From: Streptomyces parvus
GTDB lineage: Bacteria > Actinomycetota > Actinomycetes > Streptomycetales > Streptomycetaceae
Assembly (NCBI RefSeq): GCF_032121415.1
Contig: NZ_CP135079.1
Location: forward strand, 310,001-374,000
Length of the DNA: 64,000 nt
Direction of reading: 5' to 3'
In this document: positions 19,894-28,034 of the stretch, one piece after another
Position numbering within the stretch: position 1 is the stretch's first letter
Layout: each line of letters opens with the position of its first letter
Notes under the pieces: model-generated
Databases searched by the model: none
What the model saw: only the letters and a program-made list of their open reading frames with translations
Told to the model about the DNA's origin: nothing
Translations under genes and position numbers: made by a program

Positions 19894-20166
19894 TCAGGCC
19901 CCGCGTCCCCGGGCCTCCGCGCGCCTGCGGCTGCGGCGCTTCAGGGCGCGTCGCTCGTTCTCGGACAGGCCGCCCCAGATACCCGAGTCCTGTCCGTTCT
20001 CCAGGGCCCACTCCAGGCAGGCGGCCTGGACGGGACAGGTCCGGCAGACGGCCTTGGCCTCCTCGGTCTGGACGACCGCGGGTCCGGTACTCCCGATGGG
20101 GAAGAACAGGTCCGGGTCCTCCTCGCGGCAGGCGGCGTGCAGGCGCCAGTTCTCCGTGCTGCTCAA
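19894..20166 (-). CDS. WhiB-family iron-sulfur transcription factor (WblE-like)
   Basis: A 90-residue WhiB-like protein. The four cluster-binding cysteines are Cys13, Cys41, Cys44 and Cys50 (ACREEDP, CRTCPVQAAC), expected to hold a [4Fe-4S] cluster. The turn GIWGG and the basic C-terminal tail (KRRSRRRAEARGRG) for DNA contact follow. The block DLFFPIGSTGPAVVQTEEAK is close to WblE-type proteins and unlike the developmental WhiB and WhiD. WhiB-like proteins often act by binding region 4 of the principal sigma factor. It lies alone between a YkvA gene and a PP2C gene. The subtype is a judgement from sequence pattern. Confidence 0.92.
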   Translation of the reverse strand: MSSTENWRLHAACREEDPDLFFPIGSTGPAVVQTEEAKAVCRTCPVQAACLEWALENGQDSGIWGGLSENERRALKRRSRRRAEARGRGA

Positions 20167-20297
20167 CTCTGCTCACTCCCGAATGTCGTGATGTCGTCAG
20201 TCGGTTGCCGTATGTGTCTTCCGTGCGGGTGACCGACGATCGACGCCTCAAACACGTATCGGCGGACAGAACCGGCCGCAGGAGCGCGTAGGGCCCG

Positions 20298-21401
20298 CTA
20301 CGCGTGCGGGGGGACCGGGGGGCGGTGGAGGGCGAGGAGGGCCTGATCGTCCTGGATCCGGCCCCCGGTGTGCTGGCCGACGTCCTCGATCAGCAGATGG
20401 AGGATCTGTGCCGGGGAGGCCGGGTAGCCGACCAGCGCGCGGTGGTGGACGAGGAAGGGCAGCCGGACGGACGCGTCGTAGAAGACCCCGGATTCGTCGC
20501 GGGCCTCGGTGACCCCGTCCGTATAGCAGATGAGGGTGGCCCCGGGCGGAAACGGGAACGTGTCGACCGGGCACGACCAGGCCCCCAGGCCGCTCATACC
20601 GAGCGGGGGCGCCTCCTCGGAGGGTTCGAGGACGGTGGCCCGGCCCTGGGCGTCCAGGAGCACCGGCGGTGGATGACCCCGGTTGACGACCCGTACGGCG
20701 CCGAGGTCGTCGGCGAACTCGGCGATCAGCGCGGTGGTGAACCCCTCCTCCTGCTCCTGGCCGCCGCGCCTGCCGCCCTCGCGCAGGAGGGCCCGCTCCA
20801 GCGCGGCGACCAGGCCGGGCAGGTCCTCCGCCTCGTCCGCCGCGTACCGGAAGGCCCCCAGGTCCGCGCAGACCGCGCTCACCGCGCCCAGGCCCTTGCC
20901 CCGGACGTCCCCGACCATCACGCGCACCCCGTGCGGGGTGTCCTGGACGACGTAGAGGTCGCCGCCGATCATGGCCTCGTTCTCGGCGGGCACGTACCGG
21001 GCGGCGATCCTGAGCTCCCCGAGGCGTGAAGGGGGACGGGGCAGGACGGCGCTCTGGGCCACGGCGGCGATATGGCGGGCGCGCCGGGCCTGGGCGTCCC
21101 GGCCCTCCAGGGAGCGGTTGATGAGGACGGCCAGCACGGTTACGGCCAGAAGGGTGAGCTGGTCGGCGACGCCGCGCTGCCAGCCGAAGGTGCCGTCGTA
21201 CCAGGCGAGGACCGCGTGGACGGCCATGGCGAGGGCCCCGATCGCGATGATGCCGCGCAGGCTCAGCAGCGGCGCGGCGGCGACCGGGGCGGCCATCAGC
21301 AGGGGCGCCGAGGTGACATCCGTCGGGGTCACCAGGTCCAGCACGACGCCCAGCACGATGACCCCCAACGGGATCCACTTGGCCCTGCGCGACTGCACCA
21401 C
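20298..21401 (-). CDS. Membrane PP2C/SpoIIE-type serine phosphatase
   Basis: A 367-residue protein. The N-terminal 110 residues carry about four hydrophobic segments (WIPLGVIVLGVVLDLV, APLLMAAPVAAAPLL, IIAIGALAMAVHAVLAW, LTLLAVTVLAVLI). A SpoIIE/PP2C catalytic domain follows: AIGGDLYVVQ-like metal site (EAMIGGDLY), VMVGDVRGKGLGA, and CYTDGVTEARDE near the end. Such phosphatases reset anti-anti-sigma factors in partner-switching systems. The gene starts 52 bp after the XRE gene on the same strand, so the two may be co-transcribed. Confidence 0.9.
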   Translation of the reverse strand: MVQSRRAKWIPLGVIVLGVVLDLVTPTDVTSAPLLMAAPVAAAPLLSLRGIIAIGALAMAVHAVLAWYDGTFGWQRGVADQLTLLAVTVLAVLINRSLEGRDAQARRARHIAAVAQSAVLPRPPSRLGELRIAARYVPAENEAMIGGDLYVVQDTPHGVRVMVGDVRGKGLGAVSAVCADLGAFRYAADEAEDLPGLVAALERALLREGGRRGGQEQEEGFTTALIAEFADDLGAVRVVNRGHPPPVLLDAQGRATVLEPSEEAPPLGMSGLGAWSCPVDTFPFPPGATLICYTDGVTEARDESGVFYDASVRLPFLVHHRALVGYPASPAQILHLLIEDVGQHTGGRIQDDQALLALHRPPVPPHA

Positions 21402-21453
21402 TCCCCCACGCTGTACGGGGTCGGGTCCCGCCGCATCCCGGCAGCGGACGCGG

Positions 21454-22287
21454 TCACTCCGGAAGCGGGGTCCCCGGGCCGGGCGCGGCGGCGCACGCGG
21501 CGTCGAGCCGGATGCGGTGGGCCATCACGGCCTCGGGATCGTCGATGAGGTCGACCCGCACGCCCGGGGTCTCCAGCACCGCCTGGTCCCCGATCTCGGG
21601 TGCGGGCACCCGGAGGATGTGCAGGGGCGGTACGCCGGTCAGGGGGTGCGGCGGGTGGTCCAGGGGCACCACCTGGACGGTGACGTGCTGCTCCCGCACG
21701 GCCTCGGCCAGCGCGGCCCGCTGCCCCTCCATGGTCTCCCGGTCGCCGACCCGCGTATGGAGGGCCGCGGCCGGGAACAGGGCCCACAGGGCGGCCCCGC
21801 GCTCGCACAGCCGGCGACGGCGCTCGCGCAGCAGCTCGACCCGGCGTTCGCGGCGGGCGGGGCTGTCCCCGGGGTACTGGGTGCGGTAGAGAGCGGCGGC
21901 GTACGCGGGGGTGCGCAGCAGTTCGGGCACGAGCGCCGGGTGCCAGGTCCGCACGAGGCTCGCCGAGGACTCCACGCCGATGACCTCCTGCTGCCAGGTC
22001 TCCATCGCGTCCCGCCAGCGGTGCCACCAGCCGGGCAGGTTCGCGGCCGCGAGCCCGGCCATGATGGGTTCGGCCACGGCGGGCGGCACGCCGTAGCAGC
22101 GCAGCAGTTCGCCGACCTGTCGGGCATCCAGTCCGGTCTCCGCGCGTTCGATACGCCGTACGGTGGCGGGGTGGGCGTCCAGCGCCTCGGCGGCGGCCCG
22201 CAGGCTGACACCCGCGCGTTCCCGCAGCATGCGGAGTCGGACCGCGAGGACGCGGTGTTCCACCGTGGGGCCGGACCGGGCTCGCAT
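21454..22287 (-). CDS. XRE-family regulator with DUF5753 domain
   Basis: About 277 residues. The HTH is N-terminal (LRMLRERAGVSLRAAAEALDAHPATVRRIERAETG, about residues 18-52, given here in two parts of the motif only as LRMLRERAGVSLRAA and ATVRRIE). The remainder is the DUF5753 ligand-type domain (VRTWHPALVPELLRTPAYA, then HILRVPAPEIGDQAVLETP). WhiJ and AbaA-locus regulators have this architecture. I place the start at the second ATG (22287), since AAGAAGG is 7 nt upstream; an ATG 6 bp earlier is too close to it. It is divergent from the ATP-binding protein at 22375, the usual partner type in such Streptomyces loci. No DUF397 gene was found beside it. Confidence 0.87.
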   Translation of the reverse strand: MRARSGPTVEHRVLAVRLRMLRERAGVSLRAAAEALDAHPATVRRIERAETGLDARQVGELLRCYGVPPAVAEPIMAGLAAANLPGWWHRWRDAMETWQQEVIGVESSASLVRTWHPALVPELLRTPAYAAALYRTQYPGDSPARRERRVELLRERRRRLCERGAALWALFPAAALHTRVGDRETMEGQRAALAEAVREQHVTVQVVPLDHPPHPLTGVPPLHILRVPAPEIGDQAVLETPGVRVDLIDDPEAVMAHRIRLDAACAAAPGPGTPLPE

Positions 22288-22289
22288 GC

Positions 22290-22374
22290 GCATACCTTCT
22301 TCGTCGAGCCCCGTGGCGGAGCATTACACACTCTGTCGCTTGCAAAGTATGCGTTTTGCGTCGAGAGTGCATAC
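22290..22374. promoter_or_regulatory. XRE/ATPase divergent promoter with GCATAC/GTATGC and GCAAA/TTTTGC repeats
   Basis: The short gap holds GCATAC at 22290-22295, GTATGC at 22347-22352 and GCATAC at 22369-22374. The inverted pair GCAAA (22342-22346) and TTTTGC (22354-22359) overlaps the middle copy. This AT-rich cluster is a plausible operator for the XRE regulator. Confidence 0.5.
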
Positions 22375-22866
22375 ATGTCGGAAATAGTCAGTTGCGCGGA
22401 GCGTGCCCCCGATGACGGAGGTGTCCGAGGTGCACACAGCTGGTGGGTCCCCCGATTGCCCGGGGGTGTGCCGGAGGCCCGGCACCGGGTCCAGGAGGCC
22501 ATGCGGGCCTGGGGCGAACCGGCCGAACGGATCGAGGCGGCGGCTCTGATAGTGACCGAACTGGTCACCAACGCGGTGCAGCACACCAGCACCCGGCGGA
22601 TCCGCTGTCGGCTCCTGCGCTCCACCCAGGGCGTGCGCATCTGCGTGTGGAACCGCGGCCGGGCCCGGATCCCGGCCCCGGCCTCCCCGGCCGACTCGGC
22701 GGGCCTTCCCGTCGGCGAGGCGCCGACGGCCGGCGATCTGGAGGCCGACGACGCGCTCGACCGTCTCAGCGAGGACGGCAGGGGGCTTCTGCTCGTCGAC
22801 GCGCTGGCGGCCCGCTGGGGCACCCGCGCCGCACTGGCGGGCCGGCTCGTCTGGGCCGACCTCTAG
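22375..22866 (+). CDS. ATP-binding protein, anti-sigma-like (HATPase_c_2)
   Basis: A 163-residue cytoplasmic GHKL-type ATPase. The N-box is AALIVTELVTNAVQHTST, and a glycine motif follows in DGRGLLLVDALAARWG. Between them is an acidic, Pro-rich insert (PAPASPADSAGLPVGEAPT) longer than usual. It starts at the ATG at 22375, which lacks a clear ribosome-binding site. Divergent from the XRE/DUF5753 gene, this is the standard pairing in the abaA/whiJ-type loci of Streptomyces; such pairs affect development or antibiotic output in the cases studied. Function here is inference. Confidence 0.85.
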   Translation: MSEIVSCAERAPDDGGVRGAHSWWVPRLPGGVPEARHRVQEAMRAWGEPAERIEAAALIVTELVTNAVQHTSTRRIRCRLLRSTQGVRICVWNRGRARIPAPASPADSAGLPVGEAPTAGDLEADDALDRLSEDGRGLLLVDALAARWGTRAALAGRLVWADL

Positions 22867-22882
22867 ACCCCTCCCCTCCTCG

Positions 22883-23608
22883 TCAGGCGGGAGCCGTACG
22901 GCACTCCGGGTGACCCCAGCCGTTCGGGTTCTTCGCGATCGGCTCCTGGGCCGCGTACGGCTTGCCGCAGTGGCACCGGCCCGCGAAGCGCGCCTTGATC
23001 GTGCCGGTGGACCGCCCACTCCGGGACGCGCCCCCGGCGCTCCTCCCCTTCGCGCCGCGCGAGCCGCCGCTCGACGCCCCGGCCGCTTCCGCACGGCCCT
23101 TCGTGGACCGCGCGGGCGCGGGCACCGGCAGGGCCGTCGCACCGTGCGCCGTACCGGCCGGAAGCTGGGTGACCGCGACCTCGCTGGCCGCCTGGTCGGC
23201 GATCGCGTTGAGCGGGTCGCCGTCCACCTGGTGGGCGGGAACGTAGCGGAACGCCACCGAGCGGTCGGTGAGCAGGGCGTCGATCCGCGTGACCAGCTCG
23301 CGGTTGGCGACGGGCTTGCCGCCGGAGGTCTTCCAGCCGTTGCGCTTCCAGCCCGGCAGCCACTTGGTCACCGCGTTCATGGCGTACTGCGAGTCCATCC
23401 GCACCTCGACGGGTACCGCCGGGTCGGTGGACTCCAGCAGCTGCGCCAGGGCCGTCAGCTCGGCGACGTTGTTGGTCGCGGTGCCCAGCGGACCGGCTTC
23501 CCAGCGCACGGGTTCGCCCTGCGCGTCGGCGACGACCCACGCCCAGGCGGCCGGCCCGGGATTCCCCTTCGACGCCCCGTCACACGCGGCGATGATGCTC
23601 TCGTTCAT
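22883..23608 (-). CDS. rnhA: Ribonuclease HI with long linker and C-terminal zinc-ribbon-like tail
   Basis: A 241-residue enzyme degrading RNA in RNA-DNA hybrids. The RNase H fold covers residues 1-150 with the acidic catalytic set: Asp in ACDGASKGNPGPAAW, Glu in NNVAELTAL, Asp in MDSQYAMN and Asp in NAIADQAA. A basic, Ser/Gly-rich linker (about 160-205) leads to a tail with CHC...HPEC (about 212-237), a likely metal-binding knuckle absent from E. coli RNase HI. The start at MNESII (23608) is preferred over an upstream ATG because it gives the usual N-terminus. It ends 16 bp from the convergent ATP-binding protein gene. Confidence 0.9.
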   Translation of the reverse strand: MNESIIAACDGASKGNPGPAAWAWVVADAQGEPVRWEAGPLGTATNNVAELTALAQLLESTDPAVPVEVRMDSQYAMNAVTKWLPGWKRNGWKTSGGKPVANRELVTRIDALLTDRSVAFRYVPAHQVDGDPLNAIADQAASEVAVTQLPAGTAHGATALPVPAPARSTKGRAEAAGASSGGSRGAKGRSAGGASRSGRSTGTIKARFAGRCHCGKPYAAQEPIAKNPNGWGHPECRTAPA

Positions 23609-23671
23609 CCCTCGATCATGCCAGCCCCGCATGACCGCTCCGACCGGCCGAGGTGCGCCCGGCCACCCCGG

Positions 23672-24466
23672 TCAGGGCAGGATCGAGTCCACGTAGCCGC
23701 CGTCGACCCGGACCGCCGCCCCGGTCGTCGCCGAGGCCTGCGCGGAGCTGAGGTAGACGACCAGGTTCGCGATCTCCTCGGGCTCGATGAGCCTCTGGAG
23801 CAGGGACTGCGGCCGGTGCAGCCGCCTGAACTCCCGCTGCGCCTCGTCCCAGGGCAGCTCCTTGTCGACCAGCTCGTACACGAAGTCCTCCACGCCGCCG
23901 GTGTGCGTGGGTCCGGCGATCACGGAGTTCACCGTCACGCCGGTGCCCGCGGCCTCCTTGGCGAAGCCCCGGGAGACGGCGAGCAGCGCGGTCTTCGACA
24001 TGCCGTAGTGGATCATCTCGGCGGGGATCACGATCGCGGAGTCGCTGGCGATGTTCAGCACCCGGCCCCAGCCCTGCCCGGTCATCCCGGGAAGGTAGTG
24101 GCGGACGAGGCGCACGGCGCTGAGCACGTTCGTGTCGAAGTAGGTCTTCCACTCCGCGTCCGTGATCTCCAGCGGTGGCCGGGATCCGAAGATGCCGAGG
24201 TTGTTGACGAGGACGTCGGCCGCGGGCACGGCCGCGTACAGCAGCTCGGCTCCCTCCTCGGTGGTCAGGTCGCAGGCCACGGTGGCCACGGAGGCGCCCG
24301 GCACCGCGGCACGCACCGACCGCGCCGCCTCGTCCAGCCGCCCCTGGGTCCGCCCGGTGAGGACGACCCCGGCGCCCGCCCCGGCCAGCCCGGTGGCGAT
24401 GGCGAGGCCGATGCCCTGCGAGGACCCGGTCACCACCGCGTTCCTGCCCGTCAGATCGATACGCAC
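23672..24466 (-). CDS. Short-chain dehydrogenase/reductase
   Basis: About 264 residues. The Rossmann cofactor site is TGSSQGIG, and the downstream NNLGIFG corresponds to the NNAG motif. The catalytic set is Ser in NIASDSA with Tyr and Lys in YGMSK. GTG at 24466 is chosen over ATG at 24481 because AGGAG sits 7 nt before it. The C-terminal end (TGAAVRVDGGYVDSILP) is the classical FabG-like ending. It is likely a cytoplasmic NAD(P)H-dependent reductase; the substrate is unknown. It is divergent from the ABC exporter gene by about 190 bp. Confidence 0.9.
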   Translation of the reverse strand: MRIDLTGRNAVVTGSSQGIGLAIATGLAGAGAGVVLTGRTQGRLDEAARSVRAAVPGASVATVACDLTTEEGAELLYAAVPAADVLVNNLGIFGSRPPLEITDAEWKTYFDTNVLSAVRLVRHYLPGMTGQGWGRVLNIASDSAIVIPAEMIHYGMSKTALLAVSRGFAKEAAGTGVTVNSVIAGPTHTGGVEDFVYELVDKELPWDEAQREFRRLHRPQSLLQRLIEPEEIANLVVYLSSAQASATTGAAVRVDGGYVDSILP

Positions 24467-24656
24467 GCCGCTTCTCCTCATCCGCTCGTCGAGGCCGTCC
24501 CCGCCAGGCTCGCACCCGCGCTCCCGGCACGCCCATCGGCCTTGACCTCAAGCAATCTTCAGGTTTTAGCGTTCTCAGTGACCCCGGGGCCGCACGGCCC
24601 ACGGGGATCCGCAGGCCGTCGGGCGATCCGGGGGCCATCGATTTCGGAGCGCCCCC

Positions 24657-26555
24657 ATGGACATGGAAGTCACGGCGTGGCATTCGCTGCACAGCGCGAT
24701 GAACGCCCAGCAGGACCGCCGGCCCTTCTCCCGGGCGTCCTTGCGCCGCATCATGCTCTTCGCCGGGCCCCACCGACGCCGGATCCACCGCTTCCTGCTG
24801 CTGAGCGTCCTGACCGCACTGCTCGCGGTGGCCACTCCGCTGCTGGCCGGGAAGGTCGTCGACGCGATCGTGAACGGTGAGGACACCGGCACGGTCACCC
24901 GGCTCGCCCTGCTCATCGCGCTCATCGCCGTCGTCGAGGCCGGTCTCGGCCTGCTCACCCGCTGGCTGTCGGCGACGCTGGGCGAGGGCCTGATCCTGGA
25001 CCTGCGCACCGCCGTCTTCGACCATGTGCAGAAGATGCCGGTGGCCTTCTTCACCCGGACCCGGACCGGCGCCCTGGTCAGCCGGCTCAACAACGACGTG
25101 ATCGGCGCGCAGCGGGCGTTCAGCAACACGCTCTCCGGCGTCGTCTCCAACCTCGTCACCCTGCTGTTGACGCTCGCGGTGATGCTCACGATCTCCTGGC
25201 AGATCACCCTCCTCTCGCTGGTGCTGCTCCCGGTGTTCGTCGTACCGGCCCGCCGGATGGGAGCCCGGATGGCCGGACTCCAGCGGGAGGCGGCCGACCA
25301 CAACGCCGCGATGGGCACCCAGATGACCGAACGGTTCTCCGCCCCCGGCGCGACCCTCGTCAAGCTCTTCGGCCGCCCCTCGGACGAGTCGGCCGAGTTC
25401 GCCGCCCGCGCCGACCGGGTGCGGGACATCGGCGTCCGTACGGCGATGGTCCAGTCGGCGTTCATCACCGCCCTCACGCTCGTCTCCGCCCTGGCGCTTG
25501 CCCTGGTCTACGGCCTCGGCGGCTTCTACGCCCTGCGCGGCAGCCTGGAGCCGGGGGCCGTGGTGGCGCTCGCGCTGCTGCTGACCCGGCTCTACGCGCC
25601 GCTCACCGCCCTCGCCGGGGCCCGGGTCGAGGTGATGAGCGCGCTCGTCAGCTTCGAGCGGGTCTTCGAGATCCTGGACCTGAAGCCGCTGATCGAGCAG
25701 AAACCGGATGCCCGCCGGGTGCCCGCCGGCCCGGTCTCCGTGGAGTTCGACGAGGTGTCCTTCGGCTACCCCACCGCCGAGAAGGTCTCCCTGGCCTCGC
25801 TGGAGGAGGTCGCCACGCTCGACGACCGGGGCGGCACGCCGGTCCTGCACCAGGTCTCCTTCCGGGCCGAACCGGGCCAGACGATCGCCCTGGTGGGCTC
25901 CTCGGGCGCGGGCAAGTCGACGATCGCGCAATTGCTGCCCCGGCTGTACGACGCGGACGCCGGTTCCGTACGGCTGAACGGTGTCGACGTACGCGACCTG
26001 AGCGCCGACTCGATCCGGGACACCCTCGGCATGGTCACCCAGGACGGGCATCTCTTCCACGAGTCGGTGCGGGCCAACCTGCTGATCGCCCGGCCCGGCG
26101 CCTCCGAGGACGAGATCTGGGACGCCCTGCGCCGCTCCCGGCTGGACGGCCTGATCGCCTCGCTGCCCGACGGGCTCGACACCGTGGTCGGCGAGCGCGG
26201 CTACCGGCTCTCCGGCGGGGAGCGCCAACGCCTCACCATCGCCCGGCTGCTGCTGGCCCGTCAGCGGGTCGTGATCCTCGACGAGGCGACCGCGCACCTC
26301 GACTCCACTTCGGAGGCGGCCGTCCAGGAGGCGCTGGCCGAGGCGCTGTCGGGCCGCACCGCACTGGTGATCGCCCACCGGCTCTCGACCGTACGGGCGG
26401 CCGACCGGATCCTGGTGCTGGAGGCGGGCCGGGTCGTCGAGAGCGGCACGCACACGGAACTGCTGGCCGCCGGCGGACGGTACGAGGAGCTGTACCGCAC
26501 CCAGTTCGAGCGCCCGTCCTCGGACGGGGAGCGACCGGCCCAGCCGGTCGGCTGA
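24657..26555 (+). CDS. ABC exporter, fused membrane and ATPase domains (MsbA/multidrug type)
   Basis: A 632-residue half-transporter. The type I exporter membrane domain spans about residues 30-335 with six helices (first LLLSVLTALLAVATPLLAGKV). The ATPase domain (about 360-605) has GSSGAGKST, the Q-loop in MVTQDGHLFH, signature LSGGERQRLT, VVILDEATAHLDS and the switch His in IAHRLST. It should work as a homodimer. GAGCGCCCCC precedes the ATG at 24657. A convergent hairpin lies just downstream (26611-26640). The substrate cannot be inferred; no drug-resistance regulator is adjacent. Confidence 0.93.
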   Translation: MDMEVTAWHSLHSAMNAQQDRRPFSRASLRRIMLFAGPHRRRIHRFLLLSVLTALLAVATPLLAGKVVDAIVNGEDTGTVTRLALLIALIAVVEAGLGLLTRWLSATLGEGLILDLRTAVFDHVQKMPVAFFTRTRTGALVSRLNNDVIGAQRAFSNTLSGVVSNLVTLLLTLAVMLTISWQITLLSLVLLPVFVVPARRMGARMAGLQREAADHNAAMGTQMTERFSAPGATLVKLFGRPSDESAEFAARADRVRDIGVRTAMVQSAFITALTLVSALALALVYGLGGFYALRGSLEPGAVVALALLLTRLYAPLTALAGARVEVMSALVSFERVFEILDLKPLIEQKPDARRVPAGPVSVEFDEVSFGYPTAEKVSLASLEEVATLDDRGGTPVLHQVSFRAEPGQTIALVGSSGAGKSTIAQLLPRLYDADAGSVRLNGVDVRDLSADSIRDTLGMVTQDGHLFHESVRANLLIARPGASEDEIWDALRRSRLDGLIASLPDGLDTVVGERGYRLSGGERQRLTIARLLLARQRVVILDEATAHLDSTSEAAVQEALAEALSGRTALVIAHRLSTVRAADRILVLEAGRVVESGTHTELLAAGGRYEELYRTQFERPSSDGERPAQPVG

Positions 26556-26610
26556 GCCGGGGCCCGGGGCCGGGCCCGCGCTCGCCCCCGTACCCACGCT
26601 CGTACCGACG

Positions 26611-26640
26611 CCCTCCGGCCGGACCCCACCGGCCGGAGGG
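26611..26640. terminator. Bidirectional terminator hairpin
   Basis: A perfect 12-bp stem (CCCTCCGGCCGG at 26611-26622 with 26629-26640) and a 6-nt loop. It sits between the convergent ends of the ABC exporter gene and the small membrane protein gene. Confidence 0.8.
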
Positions 26641-26642
26641 TG

Positions 26643-26909
26643 TCAGCGCGTGCCGATGCGGGCGAAGGAAGGCCGCTCGGCGGTCCGCAGCCTCCGCAGG
26701 GCGTGGCCGCCGCACCGGCGCCATTCCTTCGGCGACACCCGCGGGCGGTGCCCGTTGGTGACGAGGGCGTTCACCGAGGTCATCGGGTCCGCCGCCATGG
26801 TCTTGGCCAGCAGCACGCCGACCACCAGCGGGAGCAGCGTGACGGCCAGGGCGGAGCCGGCGGTGGTGACGTGCTCTATACGGGGGCGGCGCGGCGCTTC
26901 GGAGGTCAT
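26643..26909 (-). CDS. Small hypothetical membrane protein
   Basis: An 88-residue protein starting MTSEAPRRPRIEH. One strong membrane helix covers about residues 18-38 (ALAVTLLPLVVGVLLAK). The C-terminal half is basic (KEWRRCGGHALRRLRTAERPS). I do not recognise a family. Support comes from codon bias, a start just upstream of a sensible N-terminus, and its own terminator beyond the stop. It is divergent from the methyltransferase gene by about 150 bp. Confidence 0.6.
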   Translation of the reverse strand: MTSEAPRRPRIEHVTTAGSALAVTLLPLVVGVLLAKTMAADPMTSVNALVTNGHRPRVSPKEWRRCGGHALRRLRTAERPSFARIGTR

Positions 26910-27062
26910 ACGGCCATCGAACAGCGGCCCGGGAACCCGAGCATCGGGGAAGGTACTCAGGAGCGGAGGACCGGCATACTCAGGTGCTCGCCGGGGGACG
27001 CTCACAGCGGCCGGGCACATGTGGCTCCCGGCCGGCCGCCGGACCACGGAAGGACCGCCTCG

Positions 27063-27716
27063 ATGGGTGACAGCCAGGGACGTGCGGACGAGGGTCACGG
27101 GAGTCCGGCCGCGGCCGTGTTCGACGCGCTGGGCGCGGAGTACGAACGGGCCTTCGCCGCTTCGGCCGCTCACCGGGATTCGCTGGAGCGGCTGCTGGCG
27201 GACCTCGCCCCGGGCAGCCGGGTGCTGGACGTGGGCAGCGGTACGGGCCGGCCGGCAGCGAAGACCCTGGCGGAGGCGGGGCACCGGGTGCTGGGCGTCG
27301 ATGTGTCGCCGGTGATGACCGCGCTCGCGGCCCGGCAGGTTCCGGGTGCCGAGTTCCGGTGCGCCGACATCCGTGATCTCCCACTGGCGAAGGGCGAGTT
27401 CGACGCGGTCTGCGTGTACTTCTCGCTGCTGCAGCTGGAGCGCGGCGAGCAGGCCGAGCTGCTGGAGCGGCTCGTGCGGTCGCTGCGGCCCGGCGGACTG
27501 CTGGTCGCCGCGACGGTGCCGGTGGACGTCGCGGGGGTCGACTCGGTGTTCATGGGGCAGCCGGTCCGGGTCTCCAGCTTCGCCGCCGAGGAGTTCACCG
27601 CCCTGATCGCTCGGGCGGGGGTCGCCGTGGAGTGGACGCACAGCGCGCTGTTCACCCCGGACCACCCGGCGGGCGCACCCGAGCCCCATGTCTTCGTGCA
27701 CGGCCGGCGCATCTGA
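27063..27716 (+). CDS. Class I SAM-dependent methyltransferase
   Basis: A 217-residue protein with the Rossmann methyltransferase core: motif I VLDVGSGTGRPA (about residues 58-69), the acidic residue of VLGVDVSP, CADIRDLP, FDAVCVYFSLLQL and LRPGGLLVAAT. The start at 27063 gives an N-terminus of normal length; GGAAGGA is about 8 nt upstream. It resembles UbiE/Methyltransf_11-25 enzymes. The target molecule is unknown and no pathway genes adjoin it. Confidence 0.88.
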   Translation: MGDSQGRADEGHGSPAAAVFDALGAEYERAFAASAAHRDSLERLLADLAPGSRVLDVGSGTGRPAAKTLAEAGHRVLGVDVSPVMTALAARQVPGAEFRCADIRDLPLAKGEFDAVCVYFSLLQLERGEQAELLERLVRSLRPGGLLVAATVPVDVAGVDSVFMGQPVRVSSFAAEEFTALIARAGVAVEWTHSALFTPDHPAGAPEPHVFVHGRRI

Positions 27717-28034
27717 CGTCTCAGGCATACCTCTTGGAACTCTCCACTCATTGGCTATCACAAAGAACAAGCCGAATGAATGACTTGGGTGGCGCATTTA
27801 CGTTCCTTCACGAGAAGGTAATGCGATAGCAAAGTTCCGGTCTATATGCTCAGCTGTAGTCGTATCCGTACGGAGTGGCCGGAGCGAGCCTCACGACGGC
27901 TGCCCTCCGGCAAACCTCAAGGTGAGGAACCCCTCGCCCCCTCCGAACAGGTATACGGATACAACTAGCGCATTCGTCGATATGACCCGACCACACCGCT
28001 CCCCGGCACCGCCGGATGCAGGAGGCAGGCCACC
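27717..28034. other. Intergenic region with no supported gene, likely carbonic anhydrase promoter
   Basis: These 318 bases are notably less GC-rich than the surroundings, particularly 27750-27860. No open frame with Streptomyces codon use was found. The region should contain the promoter of the carbonic anhydrase/SulP genes. AT-rich blocks occur at 27835-27850 and 27949-27968 (GTATACGGATACAACTAG), but no confident -10/-35 pair can be assigned. Confidence 0.5.
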
